The position numbers and the translations under genes were made by a program. From Paracoccaceae bacterium (GTDB taxonomy: Bacteria; Pseudomonadota; Alphaproteobacteria; Rhodobacterales; Rhodobacteraceae): a DNA stretch of 64,000 nt. Shown piece by piece: positions 24,449-33,872 of the stretch. Position 1 is the first letter of the stretch, and the number at the start of each line of letters is the position of its first letter. The stretch lies in contig WGNF01000003.1 in NCBI GenBank assembly GCA_016124615.1, positions 848,862 to 912,861 of the forward strand, written 5' to 3'. A model generated the notes under the pieces. It did no database searches. It had not been told where the DNA came from and saw nothing but the letters and a program-made list of their open reading frames with translations.

Positions 24449-26116
24449 TCAGGCGTCGATCCACCACTTGTAGGGGTGGAACTCGAACATCGGGTGCATC
24501 TCGACCCCCATCACGTTGGTGCGGTGATGCAGGTAGAGCGTCCGCCAGAACGGGATGAACGTGACCCCCTGTTCCAGCATGATCTCTTCCAGCCGCTTGA
24601 TCACCGGCCGCCGCTTGTCGGCATCGGCGATCGAGGTCGCCTCGGCCAGCTTGTCATCGAACTCCTTGTTCGAAAACGCGGTTTCGTTCCACGAGCCGCC
24701 GCTCTTGTAGGCCAGCGCCAGCACCTGCACGTCAAGCGGGCGCATCCCCCATTCGGTGGCCGAGAACGGATATTTCGTCCAGTCATTCCAGAAGGTCGAG
24801 CCGGGCAGGATCGTGCGCTTGATCTTGATCCCGGCATCGCGGATCTGGGCGGCCACCGCGTCGCAGGTGGCGGCCTGCCAGCTGTCGTCGATCGAGATCA
24901 GTTCGAACTCGTGATCGGCCATCCCGGCCTTCTCGATTGCGGCCTTGGCCGCGGCCGGGTCCACCTTGAACGGCGGCAGCTTGGCATAGGCCGGGTGGAT
25001 CGGTGCGACGTGGAAGTTTTCGCCCACCGCGCCGTGGTTGGAAAAGCCGAGCTTCAGCACCACGGCGTTATCGACCGCCATCTGCAGCGCGCGGCGCACC
25101 TCGGCGGACTTGTAGTCCGGCGCGTCCTGATTGAACCGCACGGTGACGGTCGAGGCGGTGACCACGCCAGACTTGGCCCAGCCGTCCAGCTTGTCGAACA
25201 CCTCGACGAACTCGCCCACCGTTTCATAGGTCATGTCGATCTCGTTCGACTGCGCCGAGGCGACATAGGCCGAGGTGTCGGTGCCAAGGTCGATCAGCTC
25301 GATCCGGTCCAGATAGGCGCCGCCCCAGCCCTCGGCCGTGCTGCCCCACCAGGTGTGGTCGGTGTTCTTCACCAGCACCTGCTTCACGCCAACCTGATTC
25401 TCCGCCGGTTTGAACGGGCCGGTGCCGATGAAATTCACCGAAGGATCGCCGCCCGGATAGGTCGGGTGCACCACCGCCGCCGGATAGTCGGACACGCCGG
25501 GGATGATGGTGATGTCGGGCACCAGAAGATGCAGCACGATCGTGTGGTCGTCCTTGATCTCCAGCGCGCCGTCTTTCAGCTTCTTCGTCGCCGGGTCAAT
25601 CACGCTCGACAGGCGGCTGGCCATCGAGTTGCCGTCCACCGTGCCATCGCTCCAGCGCTCGATGTTGAAGGCCACGTCCTTGGCGGTGAAATCGTCGCCG
25701 TTCGACCATTTCACGCCCTTGCGCACATGCAGGGTGAAGACGGTCGCATCGTCGTTGGCATCCCAGCTTTCCAGCAACATGCCGCGGAACGTGCCATCGC
25801 GGTTGTATTCCACCAGATATTCCAGCCAGCCGCGGCCGAAATCGGCCATTTCCGACCAGTCCCACAGCCGCGGGTCTTTCAGCGCCTTGGTCTGCATCTG
25901 CACGCGCAGGGTGCCGCCCATTTTCGGCGTGGCGCTTGCGGCCTTCGCCGCCGGGGCCTCGAGCCCGATCAGCCCGTAGGCCGCCGCGGCGGAAAGCCCC
26001 AGCGCCGAGGCGCGGGTCAGGAATTCGCGGCGGCTCATCTCGCCGGCGCGATGCTCCTGGGCATACATCCGCGCGGCGGGATGCAGCGCGGTGTTCTGTC
26101 TGTCCTCGTGTTCCAT
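24449..26116 (-). CDS. ABC transporter family-5 (peptide/opine-type) substrate-binding protein, Tat-exported
   Basis: The 555-residue protein has a twin-arginine signal, [20 protein letters not shown] (residues 27-46), with the folded domain starting near [20 protein letters not shown]. Family-5 features are [31 protein letters not shown], and [17 protein letters not shown] lies upstream of the 26116 start. Such proteins bind peptides, opines or other amines for Dpp-like permeases, but no permease or ATPase gene is adjacent, so it is an orphan here. Tat export suggests folding in the cytoplasm. The neighbouring epimerase is divergent across 254 bp without another gene. Confidence 0.88.
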   Translation of the reverse strand: MEHEDRQNTALHPAARMYAQEHRAGEMSRREFLTRASALGLSAAAAYGLIGLEAPAAKAASATPKMGGTLRVQMQTKALKDPRLWDWSEMADFGRGWLEYLVEYNRDGTFRGMLLESWDANDDATVFTLHVRKGVKWSNGDDFTAKDVAFNIERWSDGTVDGNSMASRLSSVIDPATKKLKDGALEIKDDHTIVLHLLVPDITIIPGVSDYPAAVVHPTYPGGDPSVNFIGTGPFKPAENQVGVKQVLVKNTDHTWWGSTAEGWGGAYLDRIELIDLGTDTSAYVASAQSNEIDMTYETVGEFVEVFDKLDGWAKSGVVTASTVTVRFNQDAPDYKSAEVRRALQMAVDNAVVLKLGFSNHGAVGENFHVAPIHPAYAKLPPFKVDPAAAKAAIEKAGMADHEFELISIDDSWQAATCDAVAAQIRDAGIKIKRTILPGSTFWNDWTKYPFSATEWGMRPLDVQVLALAYKSGGSWNETAFSNKEFDDKLAEATSIADADKRRPVIKRLEEIMLEQGVTFIPFWRTLYLHHRTNVMGVEMHPMFEFHPYKWWIDA

Positions 26117-26370
26117 GTGGTGCAGTCTCCCTGTCGGTTTTCTTGTCTATGGTGCCGGACGTAAGGGCAAAGGCCGGAAAATCGCACGGAAGCCGCGCTA
26201 ACCCGCTGAAGAGGCCGGGGATTTTAACTAGGCTACTGAGTCGCACCCCGGCGTGCACGAAATTCCTTCGGCGCCAATCCCCAAGAGAATCGCGGTCATG
26301 GCGCTACGAAAGCCCCTTGCGGCGCCCCCGTCCCCGGCGATGCTGAAGCATCGCGAAGCGGAGGTTTCCC

Positions 26371-27393
26371 ATGCATCTTCTCGTTACCGGCGGCACCGGA
26401 TTTGCAATGGCCCATGTCGTGCGCCAGCACCTGTCGGCCGATCCGGCCGCCCGTGCCACCGTGGTCGACATCGCCCCGCCCGATGCGCAGGCGCGCCGCT
26501 TTTTCGCCGGGCTTGGGCCGCGGATGCAGATGGTCACCGCCGACCTGACCGACCCCGCCGCCTATGCCACGCTGCCCGCCGATGCCGATGCCGTCGTTCA
26601 CGGCGCCGCCCTCACGCCCCATCGCTATACCACAACCGACGGCATCCTGCACTGGCCCGAACGCGACACGCCGCTTCGCGTGATCGAGACCAACATCATG
26701 GCCACCGCCCGGATGCTGGACTGGTGGCGACAGCAGCCGGGCCGGGGCGCCTTCGTCAACCTCTCCTCGGGTTCCGTCTACGCCCCCGAGGTGCCGGGCG
26801 TCGAATTCGTGGCCGAGGACGATCACGTCCTGCCCGACGCGCTTTACGACATCACCAAATACACCGGCGAGCGTCTGACCCGCCGCTTCGCCGCGCTTTA
26901 CGAACGCCCGATGCTCTCTGTCCGCCTGTCCAGCGTCTTCGGCGCGATGGACCGCGCCACCGTCGCCCGCCATGTCCGCTGCATCCCGCAACGGTTGGCG
27001 ATGAATGCGCTGGCGGGTCGCCCCACCCGCGTCGTCTCGGCGCAGGCGACGGGCGACTATGTTTCCGCCGCCGACGTCGCCCGCGCGATCCGGCTGCTGC
27101 TGGCCGCCCCGCCCGGCGCGCTGCACCATGACGCCTACAACATCGCCGATGCGCGGCTGACCACGATCGCCGAGTTGCAGGTGCTGCTCGCCCCGCTGAC
27201 CGGCGGCTGTCCGGTCGAGGAGGTGCCCGCCGCGACGGCCGAGATCACCCAGCCCGCCGCGCTGCGCACCGGCAAATACGCGGCCTACGACACCGCGCGC
27301 CTGCGCCGGGATACCGGCTGGGCCCCCCGCCCGCTGGCCGAGACGCTGGCCGAATATGTCGACTGGCTGCGGGCCGAGGCGGCGGCAGGCTGA
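26371..27393 (+). CDS. NAD-dependent epimerase/dehydratase family protein (extended SDR)
   Basis: The 340-residue protein has the Rossmann motif LLVTGGTGFAMAHVVRQ, VVDIAP after the second strand (Asp, NAD), HGAALTPH, a catalytic serine in LSSGSVYAPE, and YDITKYTGER (Tyr and Lys). It is the sugar epimerase/dehydratase type; the substrate is unknown. GCGGAGG is 6 nt before the ATG. It stands alone between the orphan binding protein and the convergent FAD/GcvT gene. A small palindrome (GATGCTGAAGCATC) lies about 20 bp upstream. Confidence 0.88.
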   Translation: MHLLVTGGTGFAMAHVVRQHLSADPAARATVVDIAPPDAQARRFFAGLGPRMQMVTADLTDPAAYATLPADADAVVHGAALTPHRYTTTDGILHWPERDTPLRVIETNIMATARMLDWWRQQPGRGAFVNLSSGSVYAPEVPGVEFVAEDDHVLPDALYDITKYTGERLTRRFAALYERPMLSVRLSSVFGAMDRATVARHVRCIPQRLAMNALAGRPTRVVSAQATGDYVSAADVARAIRLLLAAPPGALHHDAYNIADARLTTIAELQVLLAPLTGGCPVEEVPAATAEITQPAALRTGKYAAYDTARLRRDTGWAPRPLAETLAEYVDWLRAEAAAG

Positions 27394-27406
27394 CCGCTGC
27401 AGCTAT

Positions 27407-27454
27407 CGGTCTTTTGCGGTGTAAAATCGGTGCGAAAACGGTGTCAAAGCGGTG
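27407..27454. repeat. Helically phased CGGTG tandem repeat
   Basis: CGGT(G/C) begins at 27407, 27417, 27428, 27439 and 27450, so the period is 10, 11, 11 and 11 bp. Each unit carries a short T- or A-run between (CGGTGTAAAAT, CGGTGCGAAAA, CGGTGTCAAAG). It lies in the 97-bp gap between convergent genes, after the epimerase stop and before the FAD/GcvT stop. The phasing would place identical contacts on one face of the helix and could bend the DNA. No function is evident. Confidence 0.65.
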
Positions 27455-27490
27455 ACCCGTTTTCCCTTCCCCACCAACGACTTGCGCCAC

Positions 27491-29911
27491 CTAGCTGCGA
27501 AGCCGCAGCCCCTCCGGGTCGAACGGCGGCCGTTCCAGCAGCCAGCCCCGGTGCGGCCGCCCCAGCACCGCCACCGAGACCTCATCACCCGGCTTCGCCA
27601 GAGCGGCCTTCACATAGCCAAGCGCCAGCGATTTCCCCACCGAATAGCCATAGGCGCCGGATGAAACCTGGCCCACCGGCGTGCCGTCCGGCAAAAACAC
27701 CGGCTCGCCCCCGGTCGCGTCGGCATCCGCCGTCTCGATCTCGATCATCACCATCCGGTCGCGCGGCGCTTTCCCCGCAATCGCCTGATAAGCCTCGCGA
27801 TTCAGGAACGGCCCCTTGTCGGTCTTCACCAACCGCTCAAGCCCCGATTCCTGCGGCCAGTATTCCGGCGAATACTCGCGCCCCCAACTGCCGTAGCCCT
27901 TCTCGATGCGCAGCGAGGCCAGCGCCCGCGACCCGACCGGCCCGGCGCCGAAGTCCTTCCCCGCCTCCAGCAGCGCGGTATAAAGCGCCACCTGATCCTC
28001 GGCGCGGCAGTGCAATTCCCACCCCAGATCGCCGGTGAACGACACCCGGATCGCCGTAACATCAATGCCTGCCACGGAAATCCGCGCCGAGCGCAGGAAG
28101 GGGAAGGCCGCATTCGTCAGGTAGGCATTGGTCAGCCGCCCCAGAATGTCGCGCGCCTTCGGCCCGGCGAGGTTGAACCCGCACATCGCTTCGGTCACCG
28201 AAGCAAAGCTGGTCCCCTCCGGCAACGGCACCTGGGTGAAGAACCGCTGGTGGAACCGCTCCGCCATGCCGGAGCCGACCATCAGGAAATCGCCCTCGCC
28301 GAGCTTGGTCACGGTGAAATCGCCCGCCACCCCGCCCCGCTTGCCGATCAGCGGCGCAAGGCAACTGCGGCCCGGCAGGCTGGGCATCCGGTTTGCCAGC
28401 AGCGCGTTCAGCCAATCCTCGGCCCCCGGTCCTTTTACCTGATATTTCGCGTAGTTGGAGATATCGAGGATGCCCGCCCGCTCGCGCAGCATCCGCACCT
28501 CACGCCCGACCGGCGCCCACCAGTTCTGCCGGGTGAACCCCGCGGTTTCCTCCCGCGGCTCGCCCTCTGCCGCAAACCACAGCGGATGTTCCCAGCCGTA
28601 GTTCAGCCCGAACACCGCGCCCATCGCGGTCTGCATCTCATAGGCGGGCCGGGTGCGCACCGGCCGCCCCGCCGCGCGTTCCTCGTTCGGGAAGTGAATC
28701 TTGAAACGGTGCGAATACTGGTCCTGCACCCGTGCCTTGGTGAACGCCTTCCCGGCCCAGGCGCCATAGCGCGCCATGTCCCAGCCGAACATGTCCAGCG
28801 TCGGCTCGCCTTCCACGATCCACTCCGCCGCCAGCTTTCCCAGCCCGCCCGATTGCGAAAAGCCGGGGATCAACCCGTTGCAGCAGAAGTAGTTTTTCAA
28901 CTCCGGCACCGGCCCGAACAATACCGCTGAATCGGGCGACCAGATCATCGGCCCGTTGATCACCCGCTTGATCCCCGCCGTGCCCACCGCAGGCACACGG
29001 GTGATGGCGCGCAGCATGTTGGGCTCGATCCGGTCAAGGTCGTCGGCGAACAACTCATGCCCGAAACCCTGCGGCGTGCCGCCTTCGGCCCAGAACCGCA
29101 TATCGCGCTCATAGGCGCCGACCAGCAGGCCAAGCCCTTCCTGCCGCAGGTAATATTCGCCGTCGCGGTCGGCGACCGAGGGCAGGCGGCGGCCCAGCGC
29201 GGCGACCTCGGCAATCGTTTCCGTCACGAAATACTGATGCTCGGTCGGGATCAGTGGCAGGTCCAGCCCCGCCAGCGCCGCCACCTCGCGCGCCCAGAGC
29301 CCGGCGGCGTTGATCACCCACTGGGCCCGGATATCCCCCGTCTCGGTGCGCACGATCCAGCTTCCGTCCGGCTGTGGCTCGGTTCCGGTCACCGGGGTGA
29401 AGCGATGAATCTCCGCCCCCCGCGCCCGCGCCCCCGCCGCATAGGCATAGGTCACGCCCGAGGGGTCGACGTTGCCACCGTCGGGTTCGAACATGATGCA
29501 GCGGATGCCGGTGAAATCGACCAGCGGGTGCAGCCGTTCCGCCTCGTCCCGGCTGACTTCGTGGAAGTTCATGCCATAGCGGCGGGCCTTCGCCTCTTGC
29601 AGCCGCAACTGGTGCTCGCGCGCCTCGGTTTGCGCAAGGTAAAGCGAGCCGGGCTGGAAGATGCCGCAGCCCTGCCCGGTCTCGGCCTCCAGCTCTTTAT
29701 AAAGATGCATGGTGTAGTGCTGCAGGCGGCTGATGTTGGTCGAGTCGTGCAACCCGTGGATATTCGCCGCCGCGTGCCAGGTGCTGCCGCTGGTCAGTTC
29801 GCTGCGTTCCAGCAACACCACATCGGACCAGCCGAGCTTGGCCAGATGATACAGGATCGAACATCCGGCAAGGCCGCCACCGATGACGACCGCCTGGGCA
29901 TGAGTACGCAT
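27491..29911 (-). CDS. FAD-dependent dimethylglycine/sarcosine dehydrogenase-like protein with fused GcvT domain
   Basis: The 806-residue two-part protein has the FAD-binding DAO motif AVVIGGGLAGCSILYHLAKLG, then HAAANIHGLHDSTNISRLQ, where a His precedes the usual FAD-linkage site. After residue about 440 come the GcvT/aminomethyltransferase domains: GILDISNYAKYQVKGPGAEDWL, MCGFNLAGPKARDILGRLT and DLGWELHCRAEDQVALY, ending in a barrel. Known relatives oxidatively demethylate dimethylglycine or sarcosine and pass the one-carbon unit to tetrahydrofolate. GGAGG and AGGA precede the ATG at 29911. A longer upstream frame is shadow. It is a single-gene unit. Nearby MttB suggests methylated-amine metabolism. 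Confidence 0.87.
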   Translation of the reverse strand: MRTHAQAVVIGGGLAGCSILYHLAKLGWSDVVLLERSELTSGSTWHAAANIHGLHDSTNISRLQHYTMHLYKELEAETGQGCGIFQPGSLYLAQTEAREHQLRLQEAKARRYGMNFHEVSRDEAERLHPLVDFTGIRCIMFEPDGGNVDPSGVTYAYAAGARARGAEIHRFTPVTGTEPQPDGSWIVRTETGDIRAQWVINAAGLWAREVAALAGLDLPLIPTEHQYFVTETIAEVAALGRRLPSVADRDGEYYLRQEGLGLLVGAYERDMRFWAEGGTPQGFGHELFADDLDRIEPNMLRAITRVPAVGTAGIKRVINGPMIWSPDSAVLFGPVPELKNYFCCNGLIPGFSQSGGLGKLAAEWIVEGEPTLDMFGWDMARYGAWAGKAFTKARVQDQYSHRFKIHFPNEERAAGRPVRTRPAYEMQTAMGAVFGLNYGWEHPLWFAAEGEPREETAGFTRQNWWAPVGREVRMLRERAGILDISNYAKYQVKGPGAEDWLNALLANRMPSLPGRSCLAPLIGKRGGVAGDFTVTKLGEGDFLMVGSGMAERFHQRFFTQVPLPEGTSFASVTEAMCGFNLAGPKARDILGRLTNAYLTNAAFPFLRSARISVAGIDVTAIRVSFTGDLGWELHCRAEDQVALYTALLEAGKDFGAGPVGSRALASLRIEKGYGSWGREYSPEYWPQESGLERLVKTDKGPFLNREAYQAIAGKAPRDRMVMIEIETADADATGGEPVFLPDGTPVGQVSSGAYGYSVGKSLALGYVKAALAKPGDEVSVAVLGRPHRGWLLERPPFDPEGLRLRS

Positions 29912-30266
29912 GAATCCTGATCCTCCCCGGAACGTCCGAGGCTGGATCGTAGGGGGCGGCCGCGGGGCGGTAAAGCTGCGCCACCTCCTTGCCCCGGCAA
30001 ACAGGGGCCGGAAATGACTGAAAAAATCAGGGGCATGGGGGGCGGAAATCTTGTGAATGGGCCAAAGACGCGCGGGCATTGCCACCGGGGCGGTCCGGCG
30101 CCCCGCCGCAGCAACGATTTTCCAAGACCCGTCAAGCGGTTGGGTGCGGCGGGCGGGGCCACCCCCTGGCGTCAGGGCGCGCGCGCGACCGGCTCGGGCG
30201 CGCATCCGGGGGCTGGACGGCGGCAGGGTTCCGCAGGTTACTGGCCCGGCCAGCCCCGGAGGACCG

Positions 30267-31343
30267 ATGATCCGCCCCAGCCCCCTTGTCGCCGCCCTCG
30301 CCCCCTATGCGCTTGCGGATCCGAGCGATGCGCAGACGATCTCGCTCGCCCAGAACGAAAGCGCCTTTTCCCCCAGCCCTGCCGTTGCCGAGGTGCTGCG
30401 GGGTGCGGCCGACGGCGCCGAACTTTACCCCGACCCGAACTGGTCCGCGCTGCGCGTGGCGCTCGCCGCTACGCATGGGCTGGACCCGGTGCATCTTCTG
30501 TGCGGCGCCGGGTCGATGGAGCTGATTGGCGCCCTCGTCCGCGCCTTCGCCGGACCGGGCGACGAGGTGTTGGCCCCGCGCTACGGCTACCTTTACGTCG
30601 CCACCGCAACCGCGCTGGCCGGTGCCCGCTATGTCACGGCGCCGGAACGCGATTTCCATGCGGACCCGGATGCCCTTCTCGCGGCGATGACACCGCGCAC
30701 CCGCGTCGTCTTTCTGTGCAACCCCGGCAACCCGACCGGCACCGCCATCGACACGACCGCGATCGTCCGCCTGCGCGACCGGCTGCCGGGCGACATCCTT
30801 CTAGTCATCGACCAGGCCTATGGCGAATTCGACGGGCAAGACCCCGGCCCCGTTTTCGCCCTCGCCGCGCGTGGCGACACGGTGGTGCTGCGCACCTTCT
30901 CCAAGGCTTACGGGCTCGCGGGGGCCCGGATCGGCTGGGGCGTTTTCCCGCCCGCCATCGGGGGCGAGGTCCGCAAGATCCTCAACCCCAACAACATTTC
31001 CTCGGCTGGCCAACAGATGGCGGTCGCCGCGCTCAATGACCAGCCCTACATGCGCGGCGTGGTGACAGAGACCGCCGCCCGCCGCGACCGCTTCGCCGCG
31101 GGCCTGCGCACCCTCGGCCTGCCGGTGCCGGAGAGCCGGACCAACTTCGTCCTGATCCCCTTCGCCGACGCGGAGACCGCCGCCCTCGCGGGTCGTGCCC
31201 TGCGTGCCGCAGGCCTGATGATGCGCGGGATGGGCGGTTATGGCCTCGCCCACTGCCTGCGCGCCACAATCGGGCCGGAGGCGGCAATGGATCGCGCGCG
31301 CGCCGTGATCGCGGAAACCCTGCGGGGGCGGAACCGCGGCTGA
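30267..31343 (+). CDS. Class I/II aminotransferase, histidinol-phosphate aminotransferase-like
   Basis: The 358-residue fold-type I PLP enzyme has GGAGG 5 nt before MIRPSPLVAALAPYALAD. Motifs are ISLAQNESAFSPSPA, LCGAGSMELIGALVRAF (phosphate-loop side), FLCNPGNPTGTAID, LVIDQAYGEF (Asp to the pyridine N) and TFSKAYGLAGARIGW with the Schiff-base lysine. It is shaped like HisC, but its setting among amine-catabolic genes argues for a catabolic amino acid or amine substrate. It is convergent with the MttB-like gene, 3 bp away. Confidence 0.87.
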   Translation: MIRPSPLVAALAPYALADPSDAQTISLAQNESAFSPSPAVAEVLRGAADGAELYPDPNWSALRVALAATHGLDPVHLLCGAGSMELIGALVRAFAGPGDEVLAPRYGYLYVATATALAGARYVTAPERDFHADPDALLAAMTPRTRVVFLCNPGNPTGTAIDTTAIVRLRDRLPGDILLVIDQAYGEFDGQDPGPVFALAARGDTVVLRTFSKAYGLAGARIGWGVFPPAIGGEVRKILNPNNISSAGQQMAVAALNDQPYMRGVVTETAARRDRFAAGLRTLGLPVPESRTNFVLIPFADAETAALAGRALRAAGLMMRGMGGYGLAHCLRATIGPEAAMDRARAVIAETLRGRNRG

Positions 31344-31346
31344 GCC

Positions 31347-32885
31347 CTATGGCTCACCACCGCCGATCTCTTCCTTGCGATGCGCCACATAGGCGTCAAG
31401 CTCGTCGCGGATCGCCGGGTCCATCACCGGCTCCTCGTAGTCATGCAGCGCCTGCTGCCAAAGCGCGGTGGCCCGATCCAGCGCGTCATGCGACCCGGCG
31501 ATCTCCCAGTTCTCGTAGTTCGTCCAATCCGACAGCATCGGGCGATAGAACGCCGTCTCGTACCGGGCCATTGTATGCTCGGCGCCGAAGAAATGGCCCC
31601 CGGTGGGCACGTCGCGGATCGCATCGAACCCCAGATCGTCTTCGGTGAAGGCGATGGGCTTCAGGAATTCGATCACGTTTTGCAGGATTTCCACGTCGAG
31701 GATCAGCTTTTCGTAAGAGGCCGTCAGCCCCCCCTGCAACCACCCCGCCGCGTGATAGATCAGGTTCGCGCCGCCCAGCACCGCGCCCCATGTGGCCATC
31801 CCGGTCTCATAAGCCGCCTGCAGATCGACCGCGTTCGAGGCGTTGGAGTTCGACGTGCGGTAAGGCAGGCCGTAGCGCCGCGCCAGTTGGCCGCCCACCA
31901 CGTTCGCCTTGGCGTTCTCCGGCGTGCCGAAGGCGGGCGCGCCCGACCGCATGTCGACGTTCGAGGTGAAGGCGCCATACATCACCGGCGTGCCGGGATT
32001 GACAAGCTGGGTCAGCACGATACCGAACAGCGCCTCGGCATTCTGTTGGGCCAGCGCTGCGGCGAGGGTGACGGGCGTCATCGCCCCCATCAGCGTGAAG
32101 GGGGTGATCGTCACCGGTTGGCCATGCGCGGCCATCGCGATCAACCCGTCGCCCATCTGCTCGTCAAAGAGCCGGGGCGAGTTCACCGAGATGATCGTGG
32201 TCACGCCGGGCGAGGCACGCATCTCGTCCAGCGTGATCCCGCGCGCGATCGCCGTCATGCGGATGCCGTCCATCGCCCGGCCATGACCGATGGCAGAGAG
32301 GTGGAAGCAGCGGTCGCTGAGCGTCAGGTTGGCACGGTAGGTGTCCAGATGCCGGCTGTTCGCGGGCAGTTCCATCGGCGCCACCACCTGATTGCCGATC
32401 ATGTGGATCGCATTGAAGTGGTGGGCGAGGCGGATGAAATTCTCGTAATCCACCATGTTGCCAGAACGGCGGCCGTTCACCCGGTCATGCACGTTGGGCG
32501 GCCCGGCGACCAGCCCGAAGACCATCGCATTGTCGCCAAACAGCAGTTCCCGCGCCGGGTTGCGGCTGGTGAGCGTGAAGCGCGGTGGCGCCGTCTGCAG
32601 CGCCGCGGCCACCAGGCTCTCGTCGATCCGCACGACGGACGTGTCGCGGTCCACGATCGCGCCCGCCTGCGCGAAAAGGTCCAGCACGTTCTGGCCCAAC
32701 ACGCGGATGCCAAGTTCCGACAGGATGCGCATCGAGGTTGCGTGCAGCCGGTCCATCTGTTCGGGGTCCAGCAGTTCCGTCGGCCGGCAGGGGTTCAGCA
32801 CCCGCTGCCAGGGCAGTTGCGGAATGCCCTCGTGGCCGCGCCCCGCCTTGCCCTTGCGTCCGCCGCCGCGTCGTTCCAGCGTCAT
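31347..32885 (-). CDS. Trimethylamine methyltransferase (MttB)-family protein, non-pyrrolysine type
   Basis: The 512-residue protein has the MttB fold: TRPTELLDP-like opening (NPCRPTELLDPEQMDRLHA), GLVAGPPNVHDRVNGRRSGN, CFHLSAIGHGRAMDGI, TPFTLMGAMTPVTLAAALAQQNAEAL and GGANLIYHAAGWLQGGLTASYEKLI. It has no in-frame amber codon, so it belongs with MtgB-like enzymes that demethylate quaternary amines such as betaines. It is the last of four genes on this strand. The ATG at 32885 has AAGGGA upstream; an in-frame GTG at 32903 is possible. No corrinoid protein or RamA activator is nearby. Confidence 0.88.
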   Translation of the reverse strand: MTLERRGGGRKGKAGRGHEGIPQLPWQRVLNPCRPTELLDPEQMDRLHATSMRILSELGIRVLGQNVLDLFAQAGAIVDRDTSVVRIDESLVAAALQTAPPRFTLTSRNPARELLFGDNAMVFGLVAGPPNVHDRVNGRRSGNMVDYENFIRLAHHFNAIHMIGNQVVAPMELPANSRHLDTYRANLTLSDRCFHLSAIGHGRAMDGIRMTAIARGITLDEMRASPGVTTIISVNSPRLFDEQMGDGLIAMAAHGQPVTITPFTLMGAMTPVTLAAALAQQNAEALFGIVLTQLVNPGTPVMYGAFTSNVDMRSGAPAFGTPENAKANVVGGQLARRYGLPYRTSNSNASNAVDLQAAYETGMATWGAVLGGANLIYHAAGWLQGGLTASYEKLILDVEILQNVIEFLKPIAFTEDDLGFDAIRDVPTGGHFFGAEHTMARYETAFYRPMLSDWTNYENWEIAGSHDALDRATALWQQALHDYEEPVMDPAIRDELDAYVAHRKEEIGGGEP

Positions 32886-32903
32886 CTTGCTTTCCCTTCC
32901 CAC

Positions 32904-33872
32904 TCAATAGCCGCGCACCGGATCGACCACGTTCTCCAGCGGCTCGCCGCGCCGGTAACGGCCCAGATTGGCCGCGAAAATCCGCAGCGAGGCCTCTTCC
33001 CAACCCGGATAGACGGAAGAGCAATGCGGTGTGATCAGCACATCCTGATGCGCCCAAAGCGGATTCCCGGGTGGCAGCGGCTCGCGCTCGAACACGTCAA
33101 GTGCCGCGCCCTTCAGCCGACCCGAGCCGAGCGCGGCAAGCAGCGCCGCCTCGGACACCACCCCCCCGCGCGAGACATCGACCAGCACGGCGCCAAGCTT
33201 CATCGCCGCGAAGGCGGCAGCGCCAAGAAGGCCCCGCGTCGCCTCGGTCAGCGGCACGCAGCAGACAACGTAGTCGGCGCGCGGCAGCAGAATGGGCAGA
33301 TCGGCCACCGGGTGGACCTCGTCCACGTCCGGCATGGGCACCGGCCGCGCCCGGCAGCCAAGGACCACCATCCCCATCGCCTTCGCCACCCGCGCCACCG
33401 CCGCCCCGGTCTTGCCAAGCCCGATGACCAGCACAGTCCGCCCCGCCACCGGCTCGACCCCGGTCGAGAGCCATTCACCCCGGCGCTGCGCCTGCGCGAA
33501 GATGTGGCGGTTCTGCGCGAAATGAAGCATCGCGCCCAGCACATATTCGGCCATCATGTCGGCCGCGACACCCGCCGCATTGGTCACCGTCAGGCGCGCC
33601 GCATCCCATGGCCGCAGGTGATCGGTGCCCGACCCGCCGACCGAAATCCAGCGCAGTGCCGGGGCCGCCATCAGCGCCGCGCGCGGATAGGGCGCGGCGC
33701 CCGCGAAGCGCACGGAATAGACGACCTCCGCCGCGCTTTCCGCCAGCGCCCGCGCCATGCCCTCGTGGCTCTCGCAAAGACGCATGGGCAGGTCGGGATG
33801 CGTCTCGGCCAGCACCCGCAGGGCCAGCGCCCCGTCATCCGTATGCAGCAGGACAGAGGGCCGATCGCTCAT
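32904..33872 (-). CDS. D-2-hydroxyacid dehydrogenase (NAD-dependent)
   Basis: The 322-residue protein starts MSDRPSVLLHTDDGALAL in a 4-bp overlap with the DapA-family gene. The NAD loop is VLVIGLGKTGAAVARVAK. Catalytic residues are Arg in LVDVSRGGVV, Glu in LDVFEREPLPPGNPLW and His in LITPHCSSVY. The loose N-terminal domain resembles glyoxylate/hydroxypyruvate reductases (GhrA group). It probably reduces an alpha-keto acid made by the operon's lyase. Confidence 0.9.
   Translation of the reverse strand: MSDRPSVLLHTDDGALALRVLAETHPDLPMRLCESHEGMARALAESAAEVVYSVRFAGAAPYPRAALMAAPALRWISVGGSGTDHLRPWDAARLTVTNAAGVAADMMAEYVLGAMLHFAQNRHIFAQAQRRGEWLSTGVEPVAGRTVLVIGLGKTGAAVARVAKAMGMVVLGCRARPVPMPDVDEVHPVADLPILLPRADYVVCCVPLTEATRGLLGAAAFAAMKLGAVLVDVSRGGVVSEAALLAALGSGRLKGAALDVFEREPLPPGNPLWAHQDVLITPHCSSVYPGWEEASLRIFAANLGRYRRGEPLENVVDPVRGY

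Noticed and set aside
27407..27454. CGGTG repeats as a CRISPR array
   Set aside because: Repeat unit is only 11 bp with no unique spacers and no cas genes in the window.
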